Shown: in pieces, positions 37,712 to 50,600 of the stretch | Layout: every line of letters begins with the position of its first letter | Position numbering within the stretch: position 1 is the first letter of the stretch | NCBI RefSeq assembly: GCF_050624435.1 | Contig: NC_134540.1 | Span: forward strand, 101,399,739 to 101,463,738 | From: Tenrec ecaudatus | Taxonomy: Eukaryota; Chordata; Mammalia; Afrosoricida; Tenrecidae | Reading direction: 5' to 3' | DNA length: 64,000 nt | The notes under the pieces: model-generated | Seen by the model: only the letters and a program-made list of their open reading frames with translations | The model's database searches: none | What the model was told of the DNA's origin: nothing | Program-made: the position numbers and the translations under genes

Positions 37712-39230
37712 TTTTAATCATTTTATTAGGGGCTCATACAACTCTTTTTACAATCCGTACATACATCATTTGTGTCCAGCACAATCGTACATATGTTGCA
37801 ATCATCATTCCCCAAACACCTGCTTTCTACTTGAGCCCTTGGTATCAGCTCATTTTTCCCCTCCCTCCCTGTTCTTCTTCCCTCTGAACCCTTGGTAATT
37901 TGTAAATAATTATTATTTTATCATATCTAACACCATCCAATGTCTCCCTCACCCAGTTCTCCGCACTCCTTCCTCCAGGGAGGAGGTTACAGGTAGACCT
38001 TGTCATCTGTTTCCCCTTTCTCCCTCACCCTCCCTCCACTTTCCCAATATCACCACTCTCACCACTGTTCCTGAGGGGCTCATCTGTCCTGGATTCCCCG
38101 TATTTCCAGTTCCTATCCATGCCATATACTGAGCTTTTTGAAAACCTTTTTTTAGGTTTAGGTTTATGAAGATCATCAGGTTTACATTCAATAATTTACA
38201 TATGCTTTGTTACAACGTATCGATTGCAATTTCATTGTACTATTACATATCCCATTTCCTTCCAGTGTTTCCTGTTTCCATTCCTCCGTCTTCCCCAATC
38301 CTCTACACGTGGTCATTAGGTAAATGCTACCCTTTTATTCAAAGGTGTGTGTGCCTCACTGGTATTATTGTTCTCCTTTGAATCTATTATTTCAGTTAAA
38401 ATTTATCCATGCAGGTGAAGTCCAATTCCAGAGGCAAGGGGAGATTAGGAACCATAGTATTTGGGGGTTTCACCAGCCCCTATCTGACCAGAAAGTGTGA
38501 TTTCTTTTGTGATTTTGAATTTTGTTCCACATTTAACTCCTACCCTATCAAAGCCCTTCCAATGTGATCCCTTTCAGAGTTGTTAATATTAATAATCAAA
38601 CGCCGTCTAGTTCGTCTGGTCTCAAACTTGTGGAAACCGACATTTGTGTGGTCCATTAGACGTAACTGTTCTATGTGTCTTTCAATTTTCATCACTATTT
38701 TTTCCTCCGGAAATCAAAAACTGCACCTTATAAGACGTTAGTAGCTGTTCACCAAAGTAGAATGTAGAACATTTTCTACTTGAACGATGTTAAGCCAATT
38801 GGCTTTAGAGTCCCTGAGACTACGACTCTGTGTCCCCAGGCGTAGTGATTCATACTCTTGAAGCATTTGGTTATGTCTAAGAACTTTTCATAATATTGTC
38901 CACTGTATGCTCTGTCACATTCATGGATATATTTGCAGCAAATAAAACTATGTACAAATAATACGTCAAACATATATAACCATGGGTATATGCTCACTCT
39001 CCAAGAACTGTAGAGTCTATATGTATGGAAGCATCTACTCATAGATCAGTTATTGCAGTACTGTACAAATCTCCCAGTATATTCTACCTCCATGATTTTT
39101 AAAGCAAATTCCTTCTTATTACATTGCCTACCCCTTCAACCAAGTCAACATCTGTCTCCTCTCTAGCCAAGGACTTTCCATCCCTTCTCCTTACACCCTG
39201 ATAACAATAAAAACAGTAACATTTTGCCTT
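37712..39230 (-). mobile_element. L1 3' UTR, reverse
   Basis: It opens 'taatcattttattaggggctc', the reverse of an L1 end. It continues through pyrimidine-rich 3' UTR sequence ('cttggtatcagctcatttt', 'cactgttcctgaggggctc', 'taatattaataatcaaacgcc'). No ORF2 sequence is evident. It may be more than one insertion. Confidence 0.7.
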
Positions 39231-39237
39231 TAAAAAC

Positions 39238-42200
39238 CCATTTATTAGGCGTTCTTAAAGATATTATTACAATCCAGTTCCATTAGAACAAGTATAATTG
39301 TACAATTGCAGTCATCATCGTTTTCAATATTTTTTCTTTCTTCTTGAACTCTTTGATATCTATTCTCCTTTATCCCTTACCTCCCCTATCCGAACACCCA
39401 ATGGACCCTTAATATATAATCTATTATTATTATTATTGCCATATCTTACACCATCCCATGTATCCATTCGCCTACAATTCTGTTGATTGTTCCCCTTGAG
39501 TGTGGTTCTACATTCATCATTGCTATCAGTTACCTCTTCCTCCAGGGCCCCCACCTTCTGCCCTGCCCTCAGGGAATTGTTACTACCATTACTGTTTTTG
39601 AGGGGTTTGTCTATCTTGAATTTTGTATACCGAAAGATCTTGATTGTGCATGTGTACATATGCAGGGCTAGCACGTTTGGTGAGGCAAAACTACGTCCTT
39701 AAAAGCAGGGGGAGGAAATATTTAAGAACTAGAGGGGTTAATGATTAGGAACGCTTATATGTTTATTGGCCATTTGGGTTTCCTCCCTTTTAATTCTTTT
39801 GCTCAGGTCTTTTGTTCTCTTATTCAGCAGGCAATTCACTTTATTATTGCAGGCTTGCAGAGTTTTGCAGATTTTAGTAATAAATTCTTTGTCTTATATG
39901 TCATTGCTAAATATCTTTCCCTAATTTGTGGGCTCTCTTATTACTCTCTTGATGGTCTTTTGATGTACACAGTTGCTTTATCTTTAGCACGTCCCACTTG
40001 TCTATTTTAGCTTCCTCTCTGTGTGTATCCTTCTTTATTTCTGATAGACTAAGGATTCCCTGTGACAAGGTTCTTAAATTTGTCTCAATGCTCTCATGGA
40101 TGATCCTAATAGTTTGGGGTTTTGCCTCAAGGTCTGTGTTCCACCTTGAATTTGTTCTTGTGTATGGAGTGAGGTAAGGGTTGTTTCCATTTTTCTGCAG
40201 GTAGATATCCAGTTTTTTTCCAGCACCATTTGTTAAAAAGGGCATCCATATGCTATTTGATTTTTTTTGGCCGTTATTGAAAATCAGTTGTCTGTATGCT
40301 GCTGATTTTCCCCCCCTGGATTTTCTCTTTCTTTCCATTGGTCTGAGTATATATCATTTTACCAGTACCATGCTGTTTTGATCACTCTGGCTGTATAATA
40401 GGTTCTAAAGTCAGGTGATGCAAGCCCTCCTACTTCATTCTTCTTCTTGAGGAGTTTTTTTTTTTGTTGTTGCTAATTCCGGGCTTCTTCCCTTCCCATA
40501 TGAAATTAGTGGTCAGTTTTTCCCATTTCTCTGAGAGAGAGAAAAAAAGAAGTTGGTATTTGTGTCAGTATTGCATTGAATTCATATATATTCTTGGGTA
40601 AGATCGACATCTTTACATTATTGATTCTTCTAATCCATGAGCATGGGATAATTTTCCCATTTATGAAGGTCACTTTTGGTTTCTTTTACTAATGTTCTGT
40701 AGTTTTCCTAGTACAAATCTCTTGGTTTTTTTGTTAGGTAAATCCCTAGATATTTCCGTTTACCCTTGGCTATTGTGAAGGGTACTGCCTTCTAGATCTC
40801 TTTTTCTGTAATCCCCTCCAATTGACTTCTGCTTGCTGATCTTATCTTGACACTACCATGTTCCTCTATCATTTCTAGCAATCCTATTGTGGAGTCCTTG
40901 GAATTCTCTCTAAAAAAATAATTTCATCTGCAAGTAATGATAATTTCACGTATTCTCTGAGGTTAATACCGTTCATCTTTTGTTGCCTTATGTTATAAGC
41001 TAAGACTACCAGAACAACGTTGAATAAAACTGGGGATAAGGGGCATCCTTGTCTGGCATCCTTTGTCAGTGGGATTGTTTTCATCTTTTCTCCTTTGATT
41101 AAAATGCTGGCTGTTGGGTTTTCATAGATAGATTGAATTATGTTGAGGCAATTTCCTTCCAATGGTATCTTAGGAATGGATGTTGAATGTTGTCATATGC
41201 TTTTTCTGCGTTTATTATCACGTGGTTGTTGTCCTTTTCTTGTTGATGTGATGTTAATGGACTTTCAGATGTTGAACCATTGCTGCATCCCTGGAATGAA
41301 TCCCATTTGGTCATGATGAAACATTCATTTTATATACTTTTGTATACTATTAGCCAGAATTTTGTTGAGGATTTTTGCATCAATGTTCATTAGAGATATC
41401 AGTCTGTAGTTCTCTATTCCTGTGCAATCCTGGCCTGCTTTTGGTATCGGTATTATACTAGCTTCATAGAATGAGTTTGGGAGTTTGCCGTTCTTTTCTA
41501 TGCTCTGAAGAGCTTGTGTAGAATTGGTATCAGTTCTTCCCTGAATGTTTGGTGGAATTCTCCTGTGCTGTCTGGACTGGGGATTGTTTTAGTTGATAAT
41601 TCCTTGATAACCTTATCTATTTCTTCTTTTGCTGTGGGTCAGTTCAGGTTCTTGACATCTACATGGGATAATCTGGAGAGGGATTGTTTTTCCAAGTATT
41701 TGTTCATGGTTCCCTTGTTGTAGTCGTTGTTATAAACCTTTATAATACTGTGTAATTAATCTTTTAATTTCATTAGGATCTGTTGTAATTTCCTGTTTCA
41801 TGCCTAATTCTGGCAATTGATGTGTGCTCCTTCTTCTCTTCGGTTAGGTTTCCCTAACCAAAGCAACAGCCTGTCGATTGTTAATCCTTTCAAAAAACCA
41901 GCTGTTTCTTACTTCACTGATTTTTTTGTGTCATTCTCGTTTTCCCATTCATTTATCTCTGTCCTGATTTTTATTCTTTCTTTTGCTAATAGAGGGATTA
42001 TTCTATTGACTCTATTCTAATTGCTTCCTCCAACAATGCATTTTGTTTCTCTTGCATTCTTTTGGAGGTTGCTGCTTCAGATTGTCTGTGTTTCATTTTG
42101 GTGTAGCATAAGTCTCTCTTCCTTTTTCATATGTGCATATATCACTATCAAACATCCTCTGATAACTGCTTTTGCTGTATTCCATAAGTTTTGGTAGGTT

Positions 42201-44615
42201 GTGTTCTCATTTTTGTTAATCTCTAATTTGGACCTGTACCTATTCATTTTGAAGAACATTGTTCATGCCTTTTTTTTTTTTTTTTACCTTCCTTTTATTG
42301 ATTTCCAGCATTATGGCATAGTGGTCAGAGAAGGAAGTCTGAGTGACCACTATGTTGAGTTTACTCAGGCTCGACTTGTGCCCCAGCATGTGGTCAATTT
42401 TGAAATATATGCCAGGTACACTTGAAAAGAACATGGATTTTGTACATTTGGATGGAGAGCTCTAAATATATATCAGGTTGAGTTGTTTACTTGTGGAGTT
42501 TAGCTCTGTAGCCTCCTTGTTGAGCTGCTTTCCTACTGATCTTTCACGGAGACTGGTGTATTGAAGTCACCTACTATGATCGTTGAAATTGTGATTTCCT
42601 TTTTCTTTTGAAAAATTTGATGGATAAATTTCACTGGTCTCTCGTTGGGCATGCATATATTTATTATGCTCACTGGATCGATCTACTGATGCCTTAAGCA
42701 TTATATAGTGACAATCCTTATCTCTTGTTATGCCTTGCACTTTGAGATCAATTTTGTTAAGAGATTAGGATAGCAACTCCTGCTTTTTAAAAGTTGCCCT
42801 TTGCTTTGCCAGCCTCTGACTCTCAACCTTTTTTTTTTCCTGTCAATAAAGTGTTGGGTTATGTTTTCTAATCCAGTCTGCTAGTCTTTATCTTTTAATG
42901 GGTGAGTTTCAGAGATACTATATTCATCTGTGGATTCCTTGTTGACATCTCATACTTTTTGTGCTAGGCATTTTCCTAGTTCCCTCCTTGTTGCTGTGTT
43001 GTATCCTTGAGTGGGATTGGACCAATATTATCTAGGGGGTTGTTTTCGGTGTGTTGCCTTCTGGACAGAGTTGCACTATGTGGTGGCCTCCTATTTGTGC
43101 TCAAGAAATGTTGGTCTTCTGTCTAAAGTGAGTTGGAAATAAAACTTGTGTAGTGTCGGGTTTCTTTTAATGTATTCTCTGAGTTTTTTCTTGTCCAGGA
43201 AAATCCTTACCTATTTTGATGGATAGTTTGGCGGGATAGAAGATTCTTGGGTTGCCTTATTCTCTTTCAACTTTCAGAAGATGCTACTCCACTCTTTCCT
43301 CTTCTTCATGGTGTCTGCTGATAAGTCTGCGCATATTCTTGTCTCAGGCACCACATAAGTGGGTGCCTTTTTTTCTCTACCTGTTCTCATGATTTTCTCT
43401 TTTCCTCTAAGTTGGATAATTTGACTACTATATGCCTAGGTGATTTCTTCCTGAGACTGTCTTATTGGTGTCCTCTCTGCTTCTTGGATGATTGTCCAAG
43501 TCTTACTCATTAAGTTTGGGAAGTTTTCTTTCAGGAATTCCCTTGCTATTTTGGCTGTGGATTTCTTCATTGTGTCTTGTTCTTTATCCCGATTATTCAA
43601 ATGTTGTTCCTCTTCATAACATCACTCATTGTTCCCAGATTCTCTTTAGCATCTTGTTTTATTAACTTTCCCATTTGTTGAAATCTGCTTGTCTATTGTC
43701 AAGATCACCGATATAGCTGTCTGCCTCTTCTAGCCTGTTGGTGAAATCTCTTTGTTCTTTGATTGTTTCCCTGTCTGGTATCTCCCTTTGGTAATGTGGA
43801 GTCTATCTTTTCTATTGTTGCATCCTTTTTCTGACTTGGTTCCCTCAGATCCTATATGACTCTAAGAGCATTATGAAGATTTCTGTGGCAATTTAACAAC
43901 TGCTTCTTCTATGAGCGACGTTAGCTTCAGGTTTTCCTCCAACAATGCATTTTATCTTGCTTTCTTTTGGAAGTTGCTGCTTCAGGTTGTTGCCTGTGTG
44001 TCATTTTGGTGTAGCTCGGTGCCATTTTCCTGGGAACAAGAAGCCCTGAGCTCTGTCTCTGGTAGGCTAGTAAAAAGACTCTGAGGGCTACATCTAGCTA
44101 TCTGCACTGCAGGATCTGTCTTCTCTCACCACAGGTTTACTCTCTCCCTAGACAGCCAGGATTATCTATTTGGAGGGTACATTTGGTGGCCCTCTCAGAC
44201 GGCACAGGCAGGGCAGCTGTGGGCAATGTGAGTGGTGTTGTGCAGGTCGACTGCATGAGAAGCCACAGGGGTGGTTCACCTCAGTGTGGAGCACCTCAGA
44301 GGGTGGGAGGCTTGTCTGAGACTGCAGGGAGCAACCTGGAGGGCAGCCAGGGGGCTTGTGATGGAATGCGCCTGCTGCAGCATGGGTGGTGCAGGCTTGA
44401 TAGCCCAGGCTTCAGGCTACAAGTTGCTGAAGCTGCACAGTGCCTGAGGGGGTGGGTGTTGAGAGGCAGGTTGCAATAGCACTGTGGGCAAGTTGTTGGA
44501 GCAGAGCTCCGGGGTGCTGTGAGAGTTAATTATATTTCCTGAACACCTCTCATCAGTCCCCTGGCTCCAAGCTAAACTATTGCTATGGAGCTCCAATTGA
44601 GGCCTGTACCTCAGC
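39238..44615 (-). mobile_element. Nearly full-length inactive L1, reverse
   Basis: Read on the - strand, a GC-rich 5' UTR-like region lies at about 44000-44615, with an opening like 'ggcaagatggtgctgagg'. ORF1-like sequence follows at about 43150-43950, then ORF2 at about 39740-43100, then a 3' UTR to 39238. The reverse-transcriptase block RQGCPLSPVLFN is readable near 41060-41030. The catalytic box reads LADE rather than (F/Y)ADD. Many stops and frameshifts make it inactive. It fills most of the METTL21C-TPP2 spacer. Open frames in this span, including 40884-41162 and 39907-40338, are L1 fragments. Confidence 0.88.
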
Positions 44616-44649
44616 ACCATCTTGCCATAAGTCAAAATTTTACAATTTA

Positions 44650-44830
44650 TGTAAAGTGACATACTGTTTCCCATAGTGGTTACACCATTTCAGAGCTCCG
44701 CCAGAAGCCTAGGTGGGTTTCAGTCTCACCACATCTTCCCTAATTTTTGTGGGTTTGCTTTTCAAAATTTGTTATCAGTACTGGGGTGAGATGACATCTC
44801 AGTATTTTGATGTACATCTCTCTGACTAGT
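44650..44830 (-). repeat. Older L1 ORF2-end fragment, reverse
   Basis: It shows 'cagagctccgccagaagcc', 'ccacatcttccctaattttt' and 'ggggtgagatgacatctcag', the reverse of the L1 ORF2 C-terminal region. It sits directly 5' of the nearly full-length L1 and seems to be a separate, older copy. Confidence 0.65.
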
Positions 44831-45275
44831 GAAAGAACCTTGGTAGTGCAGTGGGTTAAGTATTTCACTACTAACTGCCAGCTGAGCAGATCAAACACAT
44901 CAGTGCTCAGCTGGAGAAGATGAAGCTGTCTGATTCCTTGGGTGCTGATTGCAGATCCAAGTTAAACAAAGGCCTCGGTAACTTTTCTCCATTTATCTTG
45001 ATGTAGCTTCTATGTCTAGTATTGTTGTTTTAACAAAGGGTATAACTACAAAAGAAAAACCAAGAAATATGATTTAAATACCCTATACCTTAGCCTATTA
45101 ATCACAAGGTCAGCAGTTCGAAACTACCAGTTGCTTTGCAGGAAAAATTTGCAAAGAATTTTTACTCCTATAGAGAATTAATAGTCACAGAAACCCAGCA
45201 GAACAGCTCTACCCTGTCCTAAAGGGTTGCTAGGAATCAGAATTGACTGGACAGCATTGTTTTTTGTTTTGGGAT
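44830..45275 (+). repeat. Two AfroSINE-type SINEs
   Basis: Positions 44830-44960 hold a head ('gaaccttggtagtgcagtgg', 'ctactaactgccagctg'). Positions 45085-45275 hold a fuller copy ('aaggtcagcagttcgaaac', 'ctaccctgtcctaaagggttg', 'aattgactggacagc'). Confidence 0.8.
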
Positions 45276-45857
45276 ATACTAAATTCGATCTAAACCTTCA
45301 GGACACGTCACCCAACAAGAACACACAATCTTCTCAAATACATATTGAATATTCTTCACGAGACCATGGGTTAGGTCATAAGACAAATCTGAACACATTT
45401 TAAAAAGATCAAAATTCGATAGCATGACACTATGCAAATGAATGGAAGCAACCACATTATGAATGAAACTGCAAAAAGGGGCCGCAGTCCTTATCCAACC
45501 GTCTTTGCTGTCGGTACTGTATACTAGAAATGACGAGTTACAACACTGGATTCCTGAGGTAAGTGCTATAATTTTACTAATGAATCAGAAGCATGATCTT
45601 CAGAACTCACCCACCCCCGAGCTTCTCAATTCCCTTACCGGACAAGACTTTGATATTTCATAACTTATATATGTAAAGGTATCTGCATATGCCTGTGGAT
45701 GTGCATCTGGGTTATTGAGATGGACTTTATATCCAATGCTCCAGAATAGGGTGCAAAATATTTTAATACGCATACTTAACTTTCTCAGAAGGATTCTAAT
45801 GCTTCCCTGACATGATGAGGTCAATTACTGCAAAAGTCCCTAAGAATTGCTAGCAGT

Positions 45858-46309
45858 GCGCGGAGGGAGGAGGGAGCGGGGAGGGAGGAGGGAGCGGGGA
45901 GGGAGGGGGGGTAGGGAGGGAGGGAAAAAAAAAAGAGGACCTGATGCAAAGGGCTTAAGTGGAGAGCAAATGCTTTGAGAATGATTGGGGCAGGGAATGT
46001 ATGGATGTGCTTTATACAATTGATGTATGTATATGTATGGATTGTGATAGAGTTGTATGAGCCCCTAATAAAATGTAAAAAAAAAAAAAAAAGCCCAAGA
46101 AGCAGAGAGCAGCCTCCCCCTTTCCTCCTTCTCTCTCCCCTACCGTCTACACTGATGGGTTTTCTACTTTACTAGTTGGTTAGCTCTTGCAGTCACAGAC
46201 TTAATCTTTTTAACAAAAGACTTTGGAACCATGTCCTTGATGAAAATCCCAGAATATGTGTACTTATTTTGTACAAATATATTTTTCTGCAAGTCCAAAA
46301 AAAAAAAAA
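45858..46309 (+). mobile_element. L1 insertion with 3' transduction
   Basis: The insertion is bracketed by exact duplications GAATTGCTAGCAGT (45844-45857 and 46310-46323). Inside, 45858-46093 is a 5'-truncated L1 3' UTR with a G-rich tract (45858-45930), an AATAAA at 46067-46072 and an A-tract at 46077-46093. Then 46094-46296 is non-L1 sequence ending with an AATATA at 46276-46281 and a second A-tail (46297-46309). Two A-tails within one pair of target duplications is the signature of read-through transcription of a source L1 into its flank. Confidence 0.88.
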
Positions 46310-46376
46310 GAATTGCTAGCAGTAATTAGGAGTGTAAATCAAACAAGCACATGCATGCAACGTGTGAGCGCTCGCT

Positions 46377-46436
46377 CGCGCACACACACACACACACACA
46401 CATACACTCTCACACATCCACACACATGCACCTGTT
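46377..46436 (+). repeat. CG/CA microsatellite
   Basis: A short 'cgctcgctcgcgc' run is followed by (CA)n and imperfect repeats. Confidence 0.9.
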
Positions 46437-46740
46437 TGCTGTTAGATAAGTGAATATAGACTTTTGAACACACTCTACTTTTGTTTGTTTATTTTATGGA
46501 GGAAGGGTAATAAAATCAGGAGCAATTGCTGCATAAGATAAAAAGAATAAAAAGTTGAAATACAGTTATTTATAGCACAGTAAGAATTTGAAATACATCC
46601 AAATAATTCCAAATCTGTAAGAAACACTGTAAAATAAATTACCAGCAGGTTCAAAATTTGCCCCTTATGGATTTATTATATTTGTCTTAACCACAATTTT
46701 ATGAAAAATTAAAAACAACTTAAGAAGCTTCAATATTTGT

Positions 46741-47573
46741 TTTATTATTTATTAAAAAATTAAGGTATCAGAGTGCATATGGTGTACTGAGATCTTGGTT
46801 TTGCACACTTATTCATGTGGTTTACATTATTTCAACTGAATAAACATACCATATGTGCATCTGTATAATACCTGATAAAGATTTAGCTGTCTGGCACTTA
46901 TACATGTATTATTACTTCCTTTTTATGCTCTGCACCTTTCAAGAGTGTGTCAGAAAATGATTTGCCTAAGGTAACTCCAAATTGAAAACTTACGGTAACA
47001 GCAATGCTCCAGTCAATTGCCAAGCATTTGTGATGGTTTTATTTTCCACCCCCCTTAACTGAATGTTTGCCCAAAGGTGGGCAGGGGGAGCACAGGAGAT
47101 GGTAGTAGAGGGGGAAGGGCTGGAAATGAGATAGTTACTTCTTAGTCCAACAAATAATTTTAGCTAACTTAATGTAGCTTTTTTAAGGCCTTCAGAGAAC
47201 TGGAAAAAAATTAAAGTCAAGCATGTTAAAACCCTGTTCATTTATAAAATAAAAAGATGTATGGGTTTGCAATGACTGCTCAAAATCTTTCATGCGTGTA
47301 ATAATCTGCAACCCAACTGAAGGCCTTGGTGCTGGCAGTCAGGGCACAACCTGCTGCCAGCAATGTGAGGCATTAAGGAACGCCACGATGTCAAAAGTCT
47401 AGATTTACACGTAGTAAGCCACACGCCAGGGAATTCTCGGATAAATACACATCATTTAATAATCAGTATTTTATAGTGGATGAAAACATGCATTAGACGA
47501 AAAATGCCACAAATGTTTCTGATACCCATTCACTATAAAACGCTCCTTTTAAAATTCAGTCTTGGTTCCCATG
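46741..47573 (-). other. TPP2: TPP2 3' UTR (inferred)
   Basis: Downstream of the TPP2 stop on the - strand, AATAAA hexamers occur at 46741-46746 and 46748-46753. They give a 3' UTR of about 830 nt. The sequence between shows no transposon of the young families. The end point is inferred from the signals only. Confidence 0.55.
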
Positions 47574-47663
47574 TTAGAATATGCAGTAATCTGGAGGATA
47601 CATGATGGGGAGCCAGTTTTCAGTAAAAGATGCACAATGGGTCCATCCAAGTAACTTCATCAG
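47574..47663 (-). CDS. TPP2: TPP2 terminal coding exon
   Basis: The acceptor TTGTTTTAG precedes [20 protein letters not shown] and MYPPDYCIF, with a TAA stop at 47574-47576. The length and the end match mammalian TPP2, with a Val to Ile change next to the final Phe relative to the human protein. Confidence 0.98.
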   Translation of the reverse strand: MMKLLGWTHCASFTENWLPIMYPPDYCIF

Positions 47664-50600
47664 CTAAAACAAAACAGAAATATATCTGATTAAAGCACGT
47701 AACAGATGTCCCTGGCTAATTATATCGAGTCAACTCATTATAAAATTAACACGAAGAGTCCTGGTGGTGCAGTGATTAACTGCTACGGCGGCTTCTTCCT
47801 GGAAAGACTGAAAGGCTTCCGACTTCAATGGGCAGTTCCACTCTGTCCTACAGCAAAGCAGCACCAAGAATCACAATGACCGATGGCAATCCCTTTGGTT
47901 TTGCCTGACAACATACAACCTTTCTTCCTACCAACAAACTACCCATCAACCTTGATCTCTCTCACCTGATTCTCCTACCTACTAATTGACTCAGTGGCAT
48001 TAAGTTTGACTTTTTAAACCTTTCTTCCTACCAACAACTTTCCTTTTGCCAATCTCCTACGTTGTGACCTTTCTGCCAACACATTCTCTCATTACTCTCA
48101 GTAAACACTTTCTCTCCTTCCTTCTACTAACCTACCTTCCTTTACTCCTTTGTACTAATTGCTTCCTGCCTGGCAACCTAATTTAGTTCATTTTTCCAAA
48201 TGACGAAATCGAAAACAAAACTCTGTGCCACCGAGTTGATGCCAACTCATCGCGAACCTATGGGACAAGGTCGATCAGCTCCTCTGAGCTTCGGAGACTG
48301 TGGCTCTTGAGGGGAGGAGAAAGCACTGTCCAAATACCTACTCAAGTCAAACACTGTTTAAGTCACCGAGAAAACCTGGAAAAACCCAACCGCTACTTTC
48401 AGGAACTGGATGCTCCATTCAGAAAAGACAAATAATAAATAAAATTTAATGCAATACAGATTGACTAGTAAGCCAGAGTCAAGTTAGATGAGCAAGAAAG
48501 GGCTTTCTGAGGTTACTTTTACATGGAATCTAAATGACAAAAAGAAAACAATTATGTGAATACTTAGTCAGTGCCAACATCCTCAACTGGGCAGGGTGTG
48601 GCTGTTTCAGCAAAAGTGAAAGGCTGCCACTGAGCCAGTGACATGAAGTCCGAGGGGCATGGCACAGTGCGGAGGAGCTCTATTTTACTCTGAATGAGAT
48701 CCATTCACCAGGAAGTGTCAAAGACACATTTTGTAGGCTACCTAGTGGAGACCAGGAGCCCTGGGGGCACAGTGGTTAAAACCGGCTGCCAGACCAGCAG
48801 TACAAAAGGAGAAGGCGGTTCCTGCTTCCACGAAGAGGCAGTCTCAGAAACTCACAGGGGCAGATCCACCCTGTCCGCGAGGGTGGCTAATGCGTCAGAA
48901 CTGACTTGATGGCGATGAGGTGGGTTTTTTTTTTCCCCTGTGTGAGTGTAGGCAAGTTAAAATAGAAAACATGCCTTGAGAGATGCCATGATCTATCATA
49001 GTAGATCATCAGTTTCACAGATACAACTGCATACAGAGTTAAAGATTGTATGTGATATGACAGTAGACTTACTAATAATAAGACGTTCCAGGCAGAGTTG
49101 CTTAAAAAGGTCTTACATTTGGACTGACTAGTGAAGATAAAGCAGGTTCCAAGAGTAAAACTAATTTTACAGTGTAGTCTTACTGTCAAATTCTCCAGGT
49201 TCCTATCTACAGCCTGCTGTCAATCTTTTCTCTGAGGAACTATCGTCAAAGGCTAGACCCTGGGCCGAAGTGGCACCACTGACACGCTCCTCCCTCCCTA
49301 GGCTGTGTGCACAGGTAAGACGCTCCTCCCTCCCTAGGCTGTGTGCACAGGTAAGACGCTCCTCCCTCCCTAGGCTGTGTGTACAGGTAAGACGCTCCTC
49401 CCTACCTAGGCTGTGTGCATAGGTAAGACGCTCCTACCTCCCTAGGCTGTGTGCATAGGTAAGACACTCCTCCCTCCCTAGGCTGTGTGCATAGGTAAGA
49501 CGCTCCTCCCTCCCTAGGCTGTGTGCACAGGTAAGACGCTCCTCCCTCCCTAGGCTGTGTGCATAGGTAAGACGCTCCTCCCTCCCTAGGCTGTGTGCAC
49601 AGGTAAGACGCTCCTCCCTCCCTAGGCTGTGTGCACAGGTAAGACGCTCCTCCCTCCCTAGGCTGGGTACAGGTAAGACGCTCCTCCCTCCCTAGGCTGT
49701 GTGCACAGGTAAGACGCTCCTCCCTCCCTAGGCTGTGTGCATAGGTAAGACGCTCCTCCCTCCCTAGGCTGTGTGCACAGGTAAGACGCTCCTCCCTCCC
49801 TAGGCTGTGTGCACAGGTAAGACGCTCCTCCCTCCCTAGGCTGTGTGCACAGGTAAGACGCTCCTCCCTCCCTAGGCTGTGTGCACAGGTAAGACGCTCC
49901 TCCCTCCCTAGGCTGTGTGCACAGGTAAGACGCTCCTCCCTCCCTAGGCTGTGTGTACAGGTAAGACACTCCTCCCTCCCTAGGCTGTGTGCATAGGTAA
50001 CACACTCCTCCCTCCCTAGGCTGTGTGCATAGGTAAGACGCTCCTCCCTCCCTAGGCTGTGTGCACAGGTAAGACGCTCCTCCCTCCCTAGGCTGTGTGC
50101 ATAGGTAAGACGCTCCTCCCTCCCTAGGCTGTGTGCATAGGTAAGACGCTCCTCCCTCCCTAGGCTGGGTACAGGTAAGACGCTCCTCCCTCCCTAGGCT
50201 GTGTGCATAGGTAAGATGCTCCTCCCTCCCTAGGCTGGGTACAGGTAAGACGCTCCTCCCTCCCTAGGCTGTGTGCATAGGTAAGACGCTCCTCCCTCCC
50301 TAGGCTGGGTACAGGTAAGACGCTCCTCCCTCCCTAGGCTGTGTGCATAGGTAAGACGCTCCTCCCTCCCTAGGCTGTGTGCACAGGTAAGACGCTCCTC
50401 CCTCCCTAGGCTGTGTGCACAGGTAAGACGCTCCTCCCTCCCTAGGCTGGGTACAGGTAAGACGCTCCTCCCTCCCTAGGCTGTGTGCACAGGTAAGACG
50501 CTCCTCCCTCCCTAGGCTGTGTGCATAGGTAAGATGCTCCTCCCTCCCTAGGCTGTGTGCACAGGTAAGACGCTCCTCCCTCCCTAGGCTGTGTGCACAG

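Noticed and set aside
39907-41162. Reverse-transcriptase-like open frames
   Set aside because: Genuine RT similarity, but they are fragments of an inactive L1 and not host genes.
44183-44479. GC-rich 98-codon + strand frame
   Set aside because: It lies in the 5' UTR-like part of the antisense L1.
49658-50005. 115-codon - strand open frame with a 12-residue repeat
   Set aside because: It is a by-product of a 36-bp tandem repeat (divisible by three) inside a TPP2 intron. No start context, splice support or homologue.
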